A stretch of DNA of 64,000 bases from Methanotorris igneus Kol 5 (lineage in GTDB: Archaea > AGJL01 > Methanococci > Methanococcales > Methanococcaceae), in NCBI RefSeq assembly GCF_000214415.1, contig NC_015562.1, forward strand, positions 1,302,001 to 1,366,000. Direction: 5' to 3'. This document shows positions 17,614 through 28,216 of this stretch, one piece after another. The stretch's first letter is position 1. Each line of letters opens with the position of its first letter. Under the pieces are notes generated by a model. The model ran no database searches. It had not been told where the DNA came from and saw only the letters and a list, made by a program, of their open reading frames with translations. The position numbers were made by a program, and so were the translations under genes.

Positions 17614-17710
17614 TTTAGACACCCCAACAACACTTAACTAAAAAATAAAAGAGCAAAAATATAATTTATTTAGATAAACTAAAAATACAAAAAATAAGAT
17701 CAAAATTACT

Positions 17711-18181
17711 TTACAGCTCATCCAACAACTTTTTGAGTGTATCTTTAACTTTGCCTAAGTTCTCTTCCAGGGTTTTTTTCTGTTCTTCAAGTTCTTTAAC
17801 TTCCTCTTCCAACTTTTTAATTTTCTCTTCGGCAGATATTAATTCTACTTGTGCCTCTAAATCACCCAACTTTAACTCTCCTTTTTTCAAGAGCTCGTAT
17901 GTTTCTTTTACAAATTCTCCAGCTTTAGTTTCTCCTTTTAAGTGTTTTCTTATAGTTTGCTCTGTTCTTCCAAGTTCTTCTGCTATTTCACTAACTGTCA
18001 TCCCTGCCTTTTCTCTTGCCAATGCTCCAGATGCTACTGCCAATGAATCTACCCATGTTAATTTCTCAACTGGGTCTTTAATAATTTCTAAAACCTTTGG
18101 TTGGAGTAATGTTCCAAGTAACAACATGGTTTCTAATTGGTGTATTTCTCTTCTACTTTTTGGTACTATTGGTACTTCCAT
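17711..18181 (-). CDS. HTH protein with C-terminal coiled coil
   Basis: A 156-residue protein. Residues about 60-90 (MTVSEIAEELGRTEQTIRKH) form a helix-turn-helix resembling sigma-region-4/LuxR recognition helices. Residues 105-156 are a leucine-heptad coiled coil rich in K and E (KIKKLEEEVKELEEQKKTLE). GGGGGGA precedes the ATG. It likely binds DNA as a dimer or trimer. It lies 118 bases downstream of a KaiC-like ATPase gene on the same strand; such pairings suggest an ATP-dependent signalling or transcription role, which is inference. Confidence 0.75.
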   Translation of the reverse strand: MEVPIVPKSRREIHQLETMLLLGTLLQPKVLEIIKDPVEKLTWVDSLAVASGALAREKAGMTVSEIAEELGRTEQTIRKHLKGETKAGEFVKETYELLKKGELKLGDLEAQVELISAEEKIKKLEEEVKELEEQKKTLEENLGKVKDTLKKLLDEL

Positions 18182-18299
18182 GAAAATCCCCCCAACTTTT
18201 TACTTATCCCATTTTTGTTTTTCATATTCTATTTTTTATTTGGTAGTTATTTAATAATGTTTTTGTTTAATTCTTTAAGTTTTTTATTATTTTTGAAAT

Positions 18300-19025
18300 T
18301 TACATTTTCAAGACCTTATCTGAATGGACGATAATTCCCTTATTGGTTATTTCAAATGGGTGTCTTCTCATAGAGTGGGATGTCCCCCTCATTTTCCAAA
18401 CAATTAAACTCCTCTTCAACTCCCCATCAATTTCATCCAAATCCAACTTTATAATACCATCAACTGCATGCTCTACTCCAGGACCTCCAAACCCCCTCTC
18501 CCCAACGGAAATTTGAGATACAAACAACGCCGTGCATCCCAAACCAGCAAGCACCTTTTTTAATAAGAATACGGTTTTTCTTGCCATCATCGGCTTGTTT
18601 AAATATAAGGTAGTTACAGAGTCAATTCCAACCCTCTTAGCCCCAATTTCCTCTATCGCTTCTTTCATAACATCTATCAGTTCCATTTCATCATTTGGGT
18701 CTCTAACGATGTATTTTTCTCTCTTTGCCGCACTGCCTATTCCAGATGTGAAGGCATCCACTATGGCAAATTTCCCTTCCTTTTCATGTTTTCTTACATC
18801 CCAACCAAACTGCTCCATGTTTATTCTAATTTGGACGGGGTGTTCCTCTAATGCAATTAAAATTCCTGGTTCATCATATTCCTCAATACCTTTAAACAAA
18901 AATTGCTGACAAAAAATACTCTTTCCAGTCCCTGGTCCCCCCGAAAGAAGGACTACATTTCTTTCTGGGATTCCACCATGTAATATTTCATCCATTCCAG
19001 GAATACCTGTTTTTACTCTATGCAT
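18300..19025 (-). CDS. KaiC/RadA-like RecA-fold ATPase
   Basis: A 241-residue single-domain KaiC-family ATPase. Walker A is GGPGTGKS (29-36), Walker B-like [14 protein letters not shown] near 130-143, with the [17 protein letters not shown] signature of archaeal KaiC-like proteins. These proteins hydrolyse ATP in signalling, motility (FlaH) or recombination-like settings; the specific job here is unknown. The ATG follows GGGTGAT. It probably shares an operon with the HTH coiled-coil gene downstream. Confidence 0.87.
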   Translation of the reverse strand: MHRVKTGIPGMDEILHGGIPERNVVLLSGGPGTGKSIFCQQFLFKGIEEYDEPGILIALEEHPVQIRINMEQFGWDVRKHEKEGKFAIVDAFTSGIGSAAKREKYIVRDPNDEMELIDVMKEAIEEIGAKRVGIDSVTTLYLNKPMMARKTVFLLKKVLAGLGCTALFVSQISVGERGFGGPGVEHAVDGIIKLDLDEIDGELKRSLIVWKMRGTSHSMRRHPFEITNKGIIVHSDKVLKM

Positions 19026-19084
19026 AGTATCACCCTTAATAATTAATACAATAACAAAACAATAATATTACAAAGCAGTGAGTG

Positions 19085-19135
19085 TCAGTATTCTTCCCTA
19101 TAAAATGATTCCCACTTCTTCTCATAATCACCCAT
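19085..19135 (-). CDS. Possible 16-codon small ORF
   Basis: After the gene at 19159-19362 a small frame reads MGDYEKKWESFYREEY and then TGA. The frame stays open upstream and overlaps the previous gene's end. Its charged, aromatic composition resembles a real protein tail. It could be a small protein or a relic of a C-terminal extension; there is no strong ribosome binding site. Confidence 0.2.
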   Translation of the reverse strand: MGDYEKKWESFYREEY

Positions 19136-19158
19136 AAATATCAATGTCTTCTCAATCT

Positions 19159-19362
19159 CTAATGCACAAACTTTTTTAGATCTATAATTGCGAATTTCTT
19201 TTGTTCATGATTATACAATATTGCCCCATTTGCCCTACCTGTATCGAGATATCTCAAATACTTTTCTTTTAATTTAGCAACTACATCAAAATCAAAATCC
19301 CTTTCTAAGACAACTCCTGGATAATATACTTTAACATGTAGTGTAGCAGATTTCTTCGCCAT
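19159..19362 (-). CDS. Small basic protein, unknown
   Basis: A 67-residue protein starting MAKKSATLHVKVYYPGVVLE, with the ATG preceded by GGGGGTG. It ends IIDLKKFVH. Predicted strands followed by a central helix (VVAKLKEKYLRYLDT) and a closing strand suggest a compact alpha-beta fold. No family is recognised. It lies upstream of the KaiC-like gene on the same strand with a 133-base gap. Confidence 0.7.
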   Translation of the reverse strand: MAKKSATLHVKVYYPGVVLERDFDFDVVAKLKEKYLRYLDTGRANGAILYNHEQKKFAIIDLKKFVH

Positions 19363-19545
19363 AAAACACCCCCTAAAATTTAAAGGAATCAAAGTTTCTA
19401 TTGTATATATTTAGGTTTTGGTTATTATTAAATCTTGTGATTTATATTTGTTTGCGTAGTGGATGTAAGCAGGCCATAAAATTTTAATAAATTGCTAAAA
19501 ACCATACATTTCAAAATACAAAAATAAATATTAGCTGTCCCTAAA

Positions 19546-19682
19546 TTGAAATAACGCTTTATATAGTCAGTGACAAAACTTTCTGAATTAAATAAGGAAT
19601 ATTTGACTACCTTCCTAATGGAAGGTAGTCATTTTTACCTTATTAATTTTATTACCTTTTGTCACTGACTATAATTTCAATA
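19546..19682. repeat. Nested palindromic element with 17-bp terminal repeats
   Basis: Outer arms ATTGAAAT/ATTTCAAT, then perfect 17-bp arms TATAGTCAGTGACAAAA (19562-19578) and its inverse (19657-19673). A central stem GACTACCTTCC-taat-GGAAGGTAGTC (19605-19630) lies in a longer imperfect AATAAGG/CCTTATT helix. The whole unit is a nearly complete palindrome and could move as a MITE or fold as one long RNA hairpin. It abuts the 5-prime end of the B12/radical-SAM gene. Confidence 0.8.
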
Positions 19683-19704
19683 AAATTTCTTGGAGGTGTG
19701 TCCA

Positions 19705-20859
19705 ATATCTAACGCAAACGACCACAATTTGAATATTGGATTTAGATTAACTTCAAAAAATAGATACAGTGTCTCAAAGCTCTACCCATTAATTGGTGGG
19801 AAATTATTCAAGGACTTTAACAAACTAATTAGTAATATTGAAGATTTGGATATTTTAATATATTCGTTCATGACCATGCAGAGAGATAATGTATTGGAGG
19901 AAATAAATAAAATAATTCAGATAAAAAAAGAAAAAGAATTAGAAAAGCCAATTTTAATTGCGGGTGGTCCTCATCCATCTGGAAATCCAAAAGATGCCAT
20001 AAATATGGGATTTGATTATGTAATTGTCGGAGAAGGAGAGATAACACTACCAAAATTAATAAACAAACTAAAAAAAGAAAAAATTGAAGAAAGGATTATT
20101 ATTGGAGAGAGAGTTAAGAATTTGGATGAATATAATGAAATTTATCCAATGACACCAATTGAGATAACAAGAGGCTGCCCCTTCAACTGCAGATTTTGTC
20201 AAACTCCTCAAATTTTTGGTAAAGAAGTTAGGCATAGGAGTATAGAGAATATTGTAAAGCTTGTTAAAAATATGGGAGATTTGAGGTTTATAACACCAAA
20301 TGCATTTTGTTATGGTTCAAAAGATGGATTAAAACCAAATATTGAAAAATTAGAGAGGTTGTTGAGAGAATTAAGTAAAGTTAAAGGAAGATTATTTTTC
20401 GGTACATTTCCATCAGAAGTCAGGCCCGAATTCATTAAAAAAGAGACTATTGAACTTGTAGTTGAGTATTGCGATAACAAATACCTCCATTTTGGGGCTC
20501 AAAGTGGTAGTGATGAAATGCTTAGATATATAAGGAGAGGACACACGGTCGATGATGTTTTAAATGCTATTGATCTATGCGTTGAATACGGCTTAATCCC
20601 AAAGGTTGATTTTATCTTTGGATTTCCAAATGAGAACGAACACCACAGAAAAGAGAGCATAGAACTAATAAAATACATCATAAAGAAGAATGGAAAGGTT
20701 CATGCCCACTACTTTATGCCGTTGCCTGGGACTTACTTTGAGAATTCTTCCCCAACACCATTGGATAAAGAAACACTAAAGATCTTAGGAAAATTGGCAC
20801 AAAAAGGATTAATTAGCGGTTCTTGGGGATACCAATATATGAAAAACGTTAATCCTTAA
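19705..20859 (+). CDS. B12-binding domain/radical SAM protein
   Basis: A protein of about 384 residues with an N-terminal Rossmann-like cobalamin-binding region (ILIAGGPHPSGNPKDAINMG, VIVGEGEITLPKL) and a radical-SAM core with RGCPFNCRFCQTP (C-x3-C-x2-C). HFGAQSGSDEMLRYIRRGH follows, a pattern shared with MiaB/elongator-like enzymes. It fits a methanogen B12-radical-SAM family of unknown substrate. The start is unclear. Alignment sense suggests the conserved part begins at LNIGFRLTSKNRYS (TTG at 19729). The only strong ribosome binding site, GGAGGTG at 19692-19698, is spaced six bases from an in-frame ATA at 19705; a TTG at 19690 overlaps that site. I list the ATA option. Confidence 0.8.
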   Translation: MSNANDHNLNIGFRLTSKNRYSVSKLYPLIGGKLFKDFNKLISNIEDLDILIYSFMTMQRDNVLEEINKIIQIKKEKELEKPILIAGGPHPSGNPKDAINMGFDYVIVGEGEITLPKLINKLKKEKIEERIIIGERVKNLDEYNEIYPMTPIEITRGCPFNCRFCQTPQIFGKEVRHRSIENIVKLVKNMGDLRFITPNAFCYGSKDGLKPNIEKLERLLRELSKVKGRLFFGTFPSEVRPEFIKKETIELVVEYCDNKYLHFGAQSGSDEMLRYIRRGHTVDDVLNAIDLCVEYGLIPKVDFIFGFPNENEHHRKESIELIKYIIKKNGKVHAHYFMPLPGTYFENSSPTPLDKETLKILGKLAQKGLISGSWGYQYMKNVNP

Positions 20860-20958
20860 GTTTATAGTCCATAATGAAACTTTTTAAAGATAAATTTGAT
20901 ATGCATCAATATTTAAAATACACCACCGATAAACTCTAAAAGATTTATGTCTTATTAT

Positions 20959-20981
20959 GGCAAAATTTCTTGGATTTTGCC
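20959..20981. repeat. Dispersed GCAAAAT hairpin
   Basis: GGCAAAATttcttggATTTTGCC forms an 8-bp stem between the radical-SAM gene and the convergent CBS-domain gene. It is one copy of the window-wide hairpin family. The rest of 20860-21129 shows no gene. Confidence 0.7.
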
Positions 20982-21129
20982 AAAGATTTTTTTTCAAATA
21001 AAACAGATTATATTTTGTATTTTTTTGTGTTGTTCATTATTGAATAGTGCAGAAGTTGTGGGATAATAAATTTTAGTGCAGACTGTTGAAAGTCATGAAA
21101 ATGTGGGGAGTTCTGTTATTTTTCTGTTT

Positions 21130-22101
21130 TTATTGTTTAGCCGCTGTTTCTATTTGTTGGGTATCACATTTACTGCATTTACTTGGTTCCATATCTGAGA
21201 GTTTTTTTATTACATTTGGAGTTAGCACGCCTTCTATTAACCTTAATATATCAGTTCTTGTTATAATACCTACGACTTTATTGTTGTCATCTACAACTAT
21301 TAACCTACCAACATCATATTTATCCATTGTTAAGAGGGCATTGTAGATTTTTTCTTTTGCTGAGATGGTTATAGGTCTTTTTGACATGATTTTCTCGACT
21401 TTCTCATCAACCTTTCCATCTGCAAGGGCTAATGCAACATCATGGAGGCTTAAAATTCCAACAAGTTTATCTCCTTCCATTACTGGAGCTCCACTAATGT
21501 TGTTATATGCCAACAACTTAGCAGCGTCTTTTATGGTATCATCTGGCTTAAGGTAGTAGAGTTTTTTCTTAATCCCCACATCTCCAACAAGTAAATTTGG
21601 AACACTTGCAACTCCCATGACATCAAGTAAGAGAATGTGGTTTATATCATCTCTTCCAACAACTTTACCAATAATTACGATTTTGTTGTGGTAGGTTGGA
21701 CCTATCTTTAAAACATCCCCAACATTAAATTTCTTTGTGTCTCCTCTTATGTATATTTTAGATGAGCAGTGTTTTTCGTGTGTAACCGTGTCAAATTCAA
21801 TTTTTACAACAGAAACTCCTTCGACTCTCTCATCCCCCTTGTAAATAGGGACAATTATCTCCTCTTCTTCATCAAGACCTAAAACCCTATATGCTTCACT
21901 TGTAGGCACATACCCCCCTTTTGGGCCAGGAACACCATCTACAAGGTTTAAAGCCCTTAATGCCTGCATTTGATTTCTTATAGTTCCGGGATTTCTGTTT
22001 AACCTTATAGCGATTTCAGTTCCTTTAACAGCCCTATTTTTTTCTTTATATATTGCTATTAGCTCTTGGAGTATCTCTTTTTGAATAACGGTAAGTTCCA
22101 T
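21130..22101 (-). CDS. HTH regulator with two CBS domains
   Basis: A 323-residue protein starting MELTVIQKEILQELIAIY. Residues 1-65 form a winged helix (GTEIAIRLNRNPGTIRNQMQ). A middle beta-rich region (about 75-165) precedes paired CBS domains (about 185-300; YNNISGAPVMEGDKLVGILS and KYDVGRLIVVDDNNKVVGII). A Cys-pair tail (KCSKCDTQQ) could bind metal. CBS pairs sense adenine nucleotides or SAM, so this is probably an energy- or metabolite-responsive transcription factor. The ATG at 22101 has GGTGG upstream. Confidence 0.87.
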   Translation of the reverse strand: MELTVIQKEILQELIAIYKEKNRAVKGTEIAIRLNRNPGTIRNQMQALRALNLVDGVPGPKGGYVPTSEAYRVLGLDEEEEIIVPIYKGDERVEGVSVVKIEFDTVTHEKHCSSKIYIRGDTKKFNVGDVLKIGPTYHNKIVIIGKVVGRDDINHILLLDVMGVASVPNLLVGDVGIKKKLYYLKPDDTIKDAAKLLAYNNISGAPVMEGDKLVGILSLHDVALALADGKVDEKVEKIMSKRPITISAKEKIYNALLTMDKYDVGRLIVVDDNNKVVGIITRTDILRLIEGVLTPNVIKKLSDMEPSKCSKCDTQQIETAAKQ

Positions 22102-22247
22102 AATCCCACCAACACATATAAATGACAAATGATTATAAATAATGATTATAAATCGTGATGGTATAAATAGTTAACTAAATATTTTCAAAAGTAATTAGAG
22201 TAGTTAATACCTAATAAATAAATAAAAAATTAAAGTAGGTAATTTTT

Positions 22248-23078
22248 ATGTTTTGGATAACATATAGAGAGGCACAAAAAATACTAAATGCAAAAAATAG
22301 CGTCTCTCTTAACCTTGATTTAGAAAAAACTTCAAAAACATGGGTAGTTGAGATTGTGGATAATAAGGCAGTGTTTCCAGATGGCAGTGAGATTGATTTA
22401 AGTATCATGGAAAAAATAGCTAAAGATGAAAGCACCGTTTATTTTGTTAGGGATGGGGAGGTTTATAAGGCGGCAATATCTAATGATGGGTATTATAAGC
22501 TTGTTTCCACAATTCCCCCAACCATAGAGATTAATGGTATAAGGATGCACAGAACAAAGGATACAAATCCTTACAAGGATACACTTGAAAAAATCAACAC
22601 TATAAAACCAAAAAAAGGGGAGTTTATCCTTGATACATGTATGGGTTTGGGGTATACGGCTATAGAATGTGCTAAGAGAGGAGCAAGAGTAATAACCATA
22701 GAAAAGAACCCAAATGTTTTGGAAATTGCAAAAATAAACCCATATAGTGAGGAACTCTTCACAAACAAAAATATAGAAGTAAGGATGGGAAATGCCTTCG
22801 ATGTTGTTAAAGAATTTGAGGATGGGACCTTTGATGCTATTGTTCACGACCCACCAAGGTTTAGTTTGGCGGGAGAACTTTATAGCGAGGAGTTCTATAG
22901 GGAACTTTATAGGATTTTAAAACCGGGAGGAAGGTTATTCCATTATGTTGGCAACCCTGGGAAAAAGTATAGACACAAGGATTTGCAGAGGGGTGTTATG
23001 GAGAGATTGAGGAATGTTGGTTTTGTTGATGTTAAGAGGGTTGAAGAGGCGTTGGGAGTTGTTGGTAAGAAGGTTTAG
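22248..23078 (+). CDS. SAM-dependent methyltransferase, class I
   Basis: A 276-residue protein with an N-terminal archaeal-specific region (about 1-95), then a Rossmann methyltransferase domain: FILDTCMGLGYTAIECAKRG (motif I), VITIEKNPNVLEIAK (motif II) and VHDPPRFSLAGELYSEEFYR (motif IV, DPPR). YRILKPGGRLFHYVGNPGKK comes later. The DPPR motif and spermidine-synthase-like fold suggest a small-molecule or RNA substrate; I cannot choose. GGTAA precedes the ATG. It is divergent from the CBS regulator with 146 bases between. Confidence 0.82.
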   Translation: MFWITYREAQKILNAKNSVSLNLDLEKTSKTWVVEIVDNKAVFPDGSEIDLSIMEKIAKDESTVYFVRDGEVYKAAISNDGYYKLVSTIPPTIEINGIRMHRTKDTNPYKDTLEKINTIKPKKGEFILDTCMGLGYTAIECAKRGARVITIEKNPNVLEIAKINPYSEELFTNKNIEVRMGNAFDVVKEFEDGTFDAIVHDPPRFSLAGELYSEEFYRELYRILKPGGRLFHYVGNPGKKYRHKDLQRGVMERLRNVGFVDVKRVEEALGVVGKKV

Positions 23079-23123
23079 GTCTGCGGAATTCATGCTAATT
23101 ATTCAACTACAACAAAATTATAC

Positions 23124-23142
23124 GGCAAAACCTTGTTTTGCC
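23124..23142. repeat. Dispersed GGCAAAAC hairpin
   Basis: GGCAAAACcttGTTTTGCC, an 8-bp perfect stem with flanking TATAC/ATTA context as in other copies, just downstream of the methyltransferase gene. Confidence 0.75.
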
Positions 23143-23264
23143 ATTAATTTTTGAAAGAGCAACGAATCACATGTAAAATTTCAAAATTAGCATAATTATG
23201 CTTTTAATTTTATTAAAAATATCGAAAATTAGCCATTTATAATGTATTAAGATTCAGGAATCAT

Positions 23265-23441
23265 TATAGTTGTTCGCGTTAATAATTGGTTATAACCGCT
23301 AATAAATTTAAAGGTGGGATAGTCCATTTTTATAATTAAACTCCTGATTTATTCTCCTTTCAAAAAATTCATTATATTTATAAGTGTAAAAAATTGATGG
23401 CAAAACCCCAGTTTTGCCGTATAATTTCACGAACAACTATA
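23265..23441. mobile_element. MITE-like element with TATAGTTGTTCG terminal repeats
   Basis: Perfect 12-bp terminal inverted repeats, TATAGTTGTTCG at 23265-23276 and CGAACAACTATA at 23430-23441, bound a 177-bp AT-rich element without an ORF. It carries GGCAAAACcccaGTTTTGCC at 23399-23418. The same ends flank a 147-bp element at 38172-38318 and occur singly at other repeats, so this is a dispersed non-autonomous family. No transposase for it is seen in the window. Confidence 0.75.
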
Positions 23442-23446
23442 GTTTT

Positions 23447-23506
23447 GTGGGGATGATGAGTGATTGGCCGGCTGATTTTTGTGATGAGCGAGAACTTCTG
23501 GCCCAC
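23447..23506 (+). ncRNA. Candidate C/D-box sRNA
   Basis: In order: stem GTGGG (23447-23451), C box ATGATGA (23453-23459), 12-nt guide GTGATTGGCCGG, D-prime box CTGA (23472-23475) and spacer. Then come C-prime box GTGATGA (23481-23487), a 10-nt guide GCGAGAACTT, a D-like box CTGG (23498-23501) and closing stem CCCAC (23502-23506) pairing with the first stem. Spacing and G+C content, high against an AT-rich background, fit archaeal C/D sRNAs that guide 2-prime-O-methylation of rRNA or tRNA. The final D box differs from CTGA at one base, which is the main doubt. The rest of 23507-23713 is AT-rich and empty. Confidence 0.6.
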
Positions 23507-23713
23507 ATTTTGTTTGTAGAATTTGGTATAGTGTTATTTTTAATATTAAGATAATTCGTATATCTAATAATCTATATATTTGAATTAATTGATTTTTTAT
23601 ATCCAAAATTGTAATATTTTTTCGCTCGTAGAAAAGTAAGAAAAGAAAATAAAAAATAATAAAATTAAGAAATCCAGCATTAAAACATTAAATATGCTAA
23701 TAACATTATTCGC

Positions 23714-25276
<1,563 letters not shown>

Positions 25277-25321
25277 TCATAATCATTATTATTATATTTA
25301 AAGTATTTTTTGGTGGTTGTT

Positions 25322-26179
25322 ATGTTTTTTGAGAGTTATATAAAAGAACCTTTGAAATATGCTCTATCGGATACAAAAAAATTGTTTGTTGGGGGCGTTA
25401 TATTATTAGTTGGGATGATAAGTATTTTGTTTGGAATGTTTTTAATAATTTTGGGAATAATGCCACATATGATGCCTGAAAATATACAACATTTACAAGT
25501 TTTTGGGGTATTGGGAGTAATTTTAGGGGGAGGATTTAGTTTAGTTGGATTGTTGTGCTCATTGGTCATTTCTGGCTATTATATGCAAATAATTAAGTAT
25601 ACGTTGAATGATAAAAATGAACTTCCAGAATGGGAAAACTTCTTAGATATGATTAAAAAAGGGTTTTTATATATGGTGGGTGTTTCAATACTCAGCATAT
25701 TAATAAATATCCCAAGTTATTTATTTGCTATAATACATGTATTTAATAACTCACTGATAATCTCCATTCTTGACAATATAATTTCCATAATATGTTCGTT
25801 AGTTGCATGGCTGATAATCCCATTGGCAACAGTGAATTTTGTGGCAAAGGATAGGTTTTTTGCATTTTTTTATCTTAGAGAGATAATAAGGATGATGTCC
25901 TTTGAGTATGTAGGTGTTTTATTTGCAATAGCTGTCATATCATTTGTGATAATAATTTTATATATATTAGTTGTGGTTATGTTTGGAGTAGCACTTTGGT
26001 TTGTTAGTAAATTACTTATGGTTATAATTATTGCCCTATTCATTCTGACATTTCCATTTGTAGATATATTTATAAAAGTGTTTTCAAATAGGGCATACGC
26101 AAAATACTATAAGAATTACACAAACAAAATTCATAAAAATAACGGAGAAACAGAAAAAATTCATAATGAAACCTTTTAA
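25322..26179 (+). CDS. DUF4013-like polytopic membrane protein
   Basis: A 285-residue protein with about six to seven hydrophobic helices (for example LFVGGVILLVGMISILFGMF and VGVLFAIAVISFVIIILYIL). The soluble pieces include YIKEPLKYALSDTKKLFVGG at the start, as in DUF4013 proteins of methanogens, whose function is unknown. The ATG at 25322 follows GGTGG. The last codons (IHNETF and stop) lie in a GAAACCTTTT/AAGGTTTC hairpin, so a repeat element has replaced or trimmed the native C-terminus. Confidence 0.78.
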   Translation: MFFESYIKEPLKYALSDTKKLFVGGVILLVGMISILFGMFLIILGIMPHMMPENIQHLQVFGVLGVILGGGFSLVGLLCSLVISGYYMQIIKYTLNDKNELPEWENFLDMIKKGFLYMVGVSILSILINIPSYLFAIIHVFNNSLIISILDNIISIICSLVAWLIIPLATVNFVAKDRFFAFFYLREIIRMMSFEYVGVLFAIAVISFVIIILYILVVVMFGVALWFVSKLLMVIIIALFILTFPFVDIFIKVFSNRAYAKYYKNYTNKIHKNNGETEKIHNETF

Positions 26180-26292
26180 AAAGGTTTCATCGAAACTTTT
26201 AAAAAAAGTTTCATCAAAATGGGATGCATTGCTTCGCTTCGCTCAGCAATGCCTCTTAGATACATTATTTGGCAAAACCTTTAGGTTTTGCC
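26168..26292. repeat. Cluster of four palindromic modules
   Basis: Consecutive hairpins are GAAACCTTTTaaaAAGGTTTC (26168-26188), GAAACTTTTaaaAAAAGTTTC (26192-26212), GCATTGCttcgcttcgctcaGCAATGC (26226-26252) and GGCAAAACCtttaGGTTTTGCC (26271-26292). The middle two form the same composite unit, in inverse orientation, as the one inside the first CRISPR array (44905-44975). CTCTTAGA follows the third module. Confidence 0.8.
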
Positions 26293-26297
26293 GTATA

Positions 26298-26458
26298 ATT
26301 TGGAAATATGCTATTGGTAAATTTTTAAGGATTGTACAATCATTCTAAATTTTAATGAATGAATAACAATTATTTGGAAATTCATTAACGTATAAATAAA
26401 AAATTAATGGCAAAACCCAAAGGGTTTTGCCGTATATATTCCGCACACGACTATGATT
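26298..26458 (-). repeat. Dispersed repeat, inverted copy of 30383-30532
   Basis: Read on the minus strand, the order is ATAGTCGTGTGCGGAATATA, hairpin GGCAAAACCCtttGGGTTTTGCC (26409-26431), ACGTTAATGAATTT, TACAATCCTTAAAAATTTACC and CATATTTCCAAATT. The same series in the plus orientation is at 30383-30532 with scattered substitutions. It carries the TATAGTTGTTCG-like end variant and belongs to the same MITE-like superfamily. The remaining bases up to cimA hold its promoter region. Confidence 0.75.
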
Positions 26459-26566
26459 ATAATCATCTCTTTCAAAATTTTATTATGCTCAACTAAATGA
26501 TAAAAATTCCGCAAACACCTATACTCTCCATATATCTCAACTATAAAAAGATTTAAAGTGATTTTT

Positions 26567-28039
26567 ATGAAGGTTAGAATATTTGACACAACTTTAAGGG
26601 ATGGAGAACAAACACCAGGGGTTTCATTAACTCCAAATGAAAAATTGGAGATAGCACTAAAGCTGGATGAGTTAGGAGTTGATGTTATAGAGGCAGGAAG
26701 TGCCATAACTTCAAAAGGAGAAAGAGAAGGGATAAAGTTAATTACAAGAGAAAATTTAAATGCTGAGATATGTTCATTTGTCAGGGCATTGCCAATAGAC
26801 ATAGATGCTGCATTAGAATGTGATGTAGATAGCGTTCATTTGGTAATCCCAACATCAGACATCCATATGAAATATAAGCTTAAAAAAACACCACAAGAAA
26901 CACTGGAATGTGCTGCAAATGCTGTTGAATATGCAAAAGACCATGGGTTGATTGTAGAGCTTTCAGCAGAGGATGCTACAAGAAGTGATGTGAATTTCTT
27001 AATCGAGTTGTTTAATAAAGGTATAGAATTAGGGGCAGATAGGGTTTGCGTGTGTGATACTGTTGGTGTATTAACCCCAGAAAAATCCATAGAATTATTC
27101 AAAACATTAAAAGAACATATAAAAGTTCCAATTTCAGTGCACTGTCATAATGATTTTGGGATGGCTACTGCTAATACTGTCTGTGCCATCAGAGGAGGGG
27201 CAGTGCAGTGCCACGTTACTGTGAATGGAGTAGGAGAGAGGGCAGGAAATGCCTCCTTAGAAGAAGTTGTTATGGCATTGCAAGTTCTCTATGGTTATGA
27301 AACAAATATAAAAACAGAGAAACTTTACGAAACCTCAAGGGTAGTCTCAAGATTAATGAAACTTCCAGTACCTCCAAATAAAGCAATAGTTGGAGATAAT
27401 GCATTTGCTCATGAGGCAGGAATACACGTTGATGGGTTAATCAAGAATACCCAGACTTATGAACCAATTCAGCCAGAACTTGTTGGTAATAGAAGGAGAA
27501 TTATACTTGGGAAACACAGCGGAAGGGCAGCATTGAAGTATAAACTCAACTTAATGGGAATAGAGGTAAGTGAAGAGCAATTAAATGAAATATATGAGAA
27601 AGTTAAGCACTTTGGGGATTTAGGAAAATATATCTCTGATATTGATTTGAAAGCAATAGTTAACGAAGTTACTGGAAAACATGCAGAGGAAAAAATAAAA
27701 TTGGATGAATTGACTGTTGTATCTGGAAATAAAATAACCCCAATAGCGTCTGTAAAATTGCACTTTGCTGGAGAGGACAAACATTTAATAGAGACGTCCT
27801 ATGGTGTTGGTCCAGTTGACGCTGCAATAAATGCAGTTAAGAAGGCAATAAGTGGAGTTGCAGATATAAGGTTGGAAGAATATAGAGTTGAGGCAATGAG
27901 TGGAGGAACTGATGCGTTGATAGAGGTTGTTGTTAAGTTGAGGAGAGGAAGTGAGGTCGTAGAGGTTAGAAAGTCCCACGGAGATATTATAATGGCGTCT
28001 GTAATGGCAGTTATGGAAGGAATAAACATGCTGCTCTAA
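26567..28039 (+). CDS. cimA: (R)-citramalate synthase
   Basis: Condenses acetyl-CoA with pyruvate to give citramalate, the first step of the threonine-independent isoleucine route. The 490-residue protein has the DRE-TIM signature [13 protein letters not shown] near the start, metal-ligand [14 protein letters not shown], and the second signature [14 protein letters not shown]-terminal LeuA-like regulatory domain (about 370-490; [18 protein letters not shown]) follows. Its close match to what I recall of M. jannaschii CimA, and its length, favour CimA over LeuA or homocitrate synthase, but paralogues are hard to separate by eye. The ATG at 26567 follows a weak GTGAT. Confidence 0.83.
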   Translation: MKVRIFDTTLRDGEQTPGVSLTPNEKLEIALKLDELGVDVIEAGSAITSKGEREGIKLITRENLNAEICSFVRALPIDIDAALECDVDSVHLVIPTSDIHMKYKLKKTPQETLECAANAVEYAKDHGLIVELSAEDATRSDVNFLIELFNKGIELGADRVCVCDTVGVLTPEKSIELFKTLKEHIKVPISVHCHNDFGMATANTVCAIRGGAVQCHVTVNGVGERAGNASLEEVVMALQVLYGYETNIKTEKLYETSRVVSRLMKLPVPPNKAIVGDNAFAHEAGIHVDGLIKNTQTYEPIQPELVGNRRRIILGKHSGRAALKYKLNLMGIEVSEEQLNEIYEKVKHFGDLGKYISDIDLKAIVNEVTGKHAEEKIKLDELTVVSGNKITPIASVKLHFAGEDKHLIETSYGVGPVDAAINAVKKAISGVADIRLEEYRVEAMSGGTDALIEVVVKLRRGSEVVEVRKSHGDIIMASVMAVMEGINMLL

Positions 28040-28216
28040 TTTAATCTTATTATTTTTGATCTTAGTTTTTTATTATTGTTTTCCATTATTTATTGGACAA
28101 TTGTATTTAAATATATAAATATTTCAATTATGTTGTTTATAAAACTATACAAAACAATTGAAATTAATTATAAAAAAGATAAGGTACAACAAATCGAAAT
28201 AAAATAGGAGTTTTAA

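Noticed and set aside
26166-26348. 60-codon frame beginning MKPFKKVSSKLL
   Set aside because: It lies wholly in tandem palindromic modules; the peptide is a translation of hairpins and has no conserved content or ribosome binding site.
26567-28039. 2-isopropylmalate synthase or homocitrate synthase for this gene
   Set aside because: Length and the remembered close match to CimA favour citramalate synthase, although the paralogues share all catalytic motifs.
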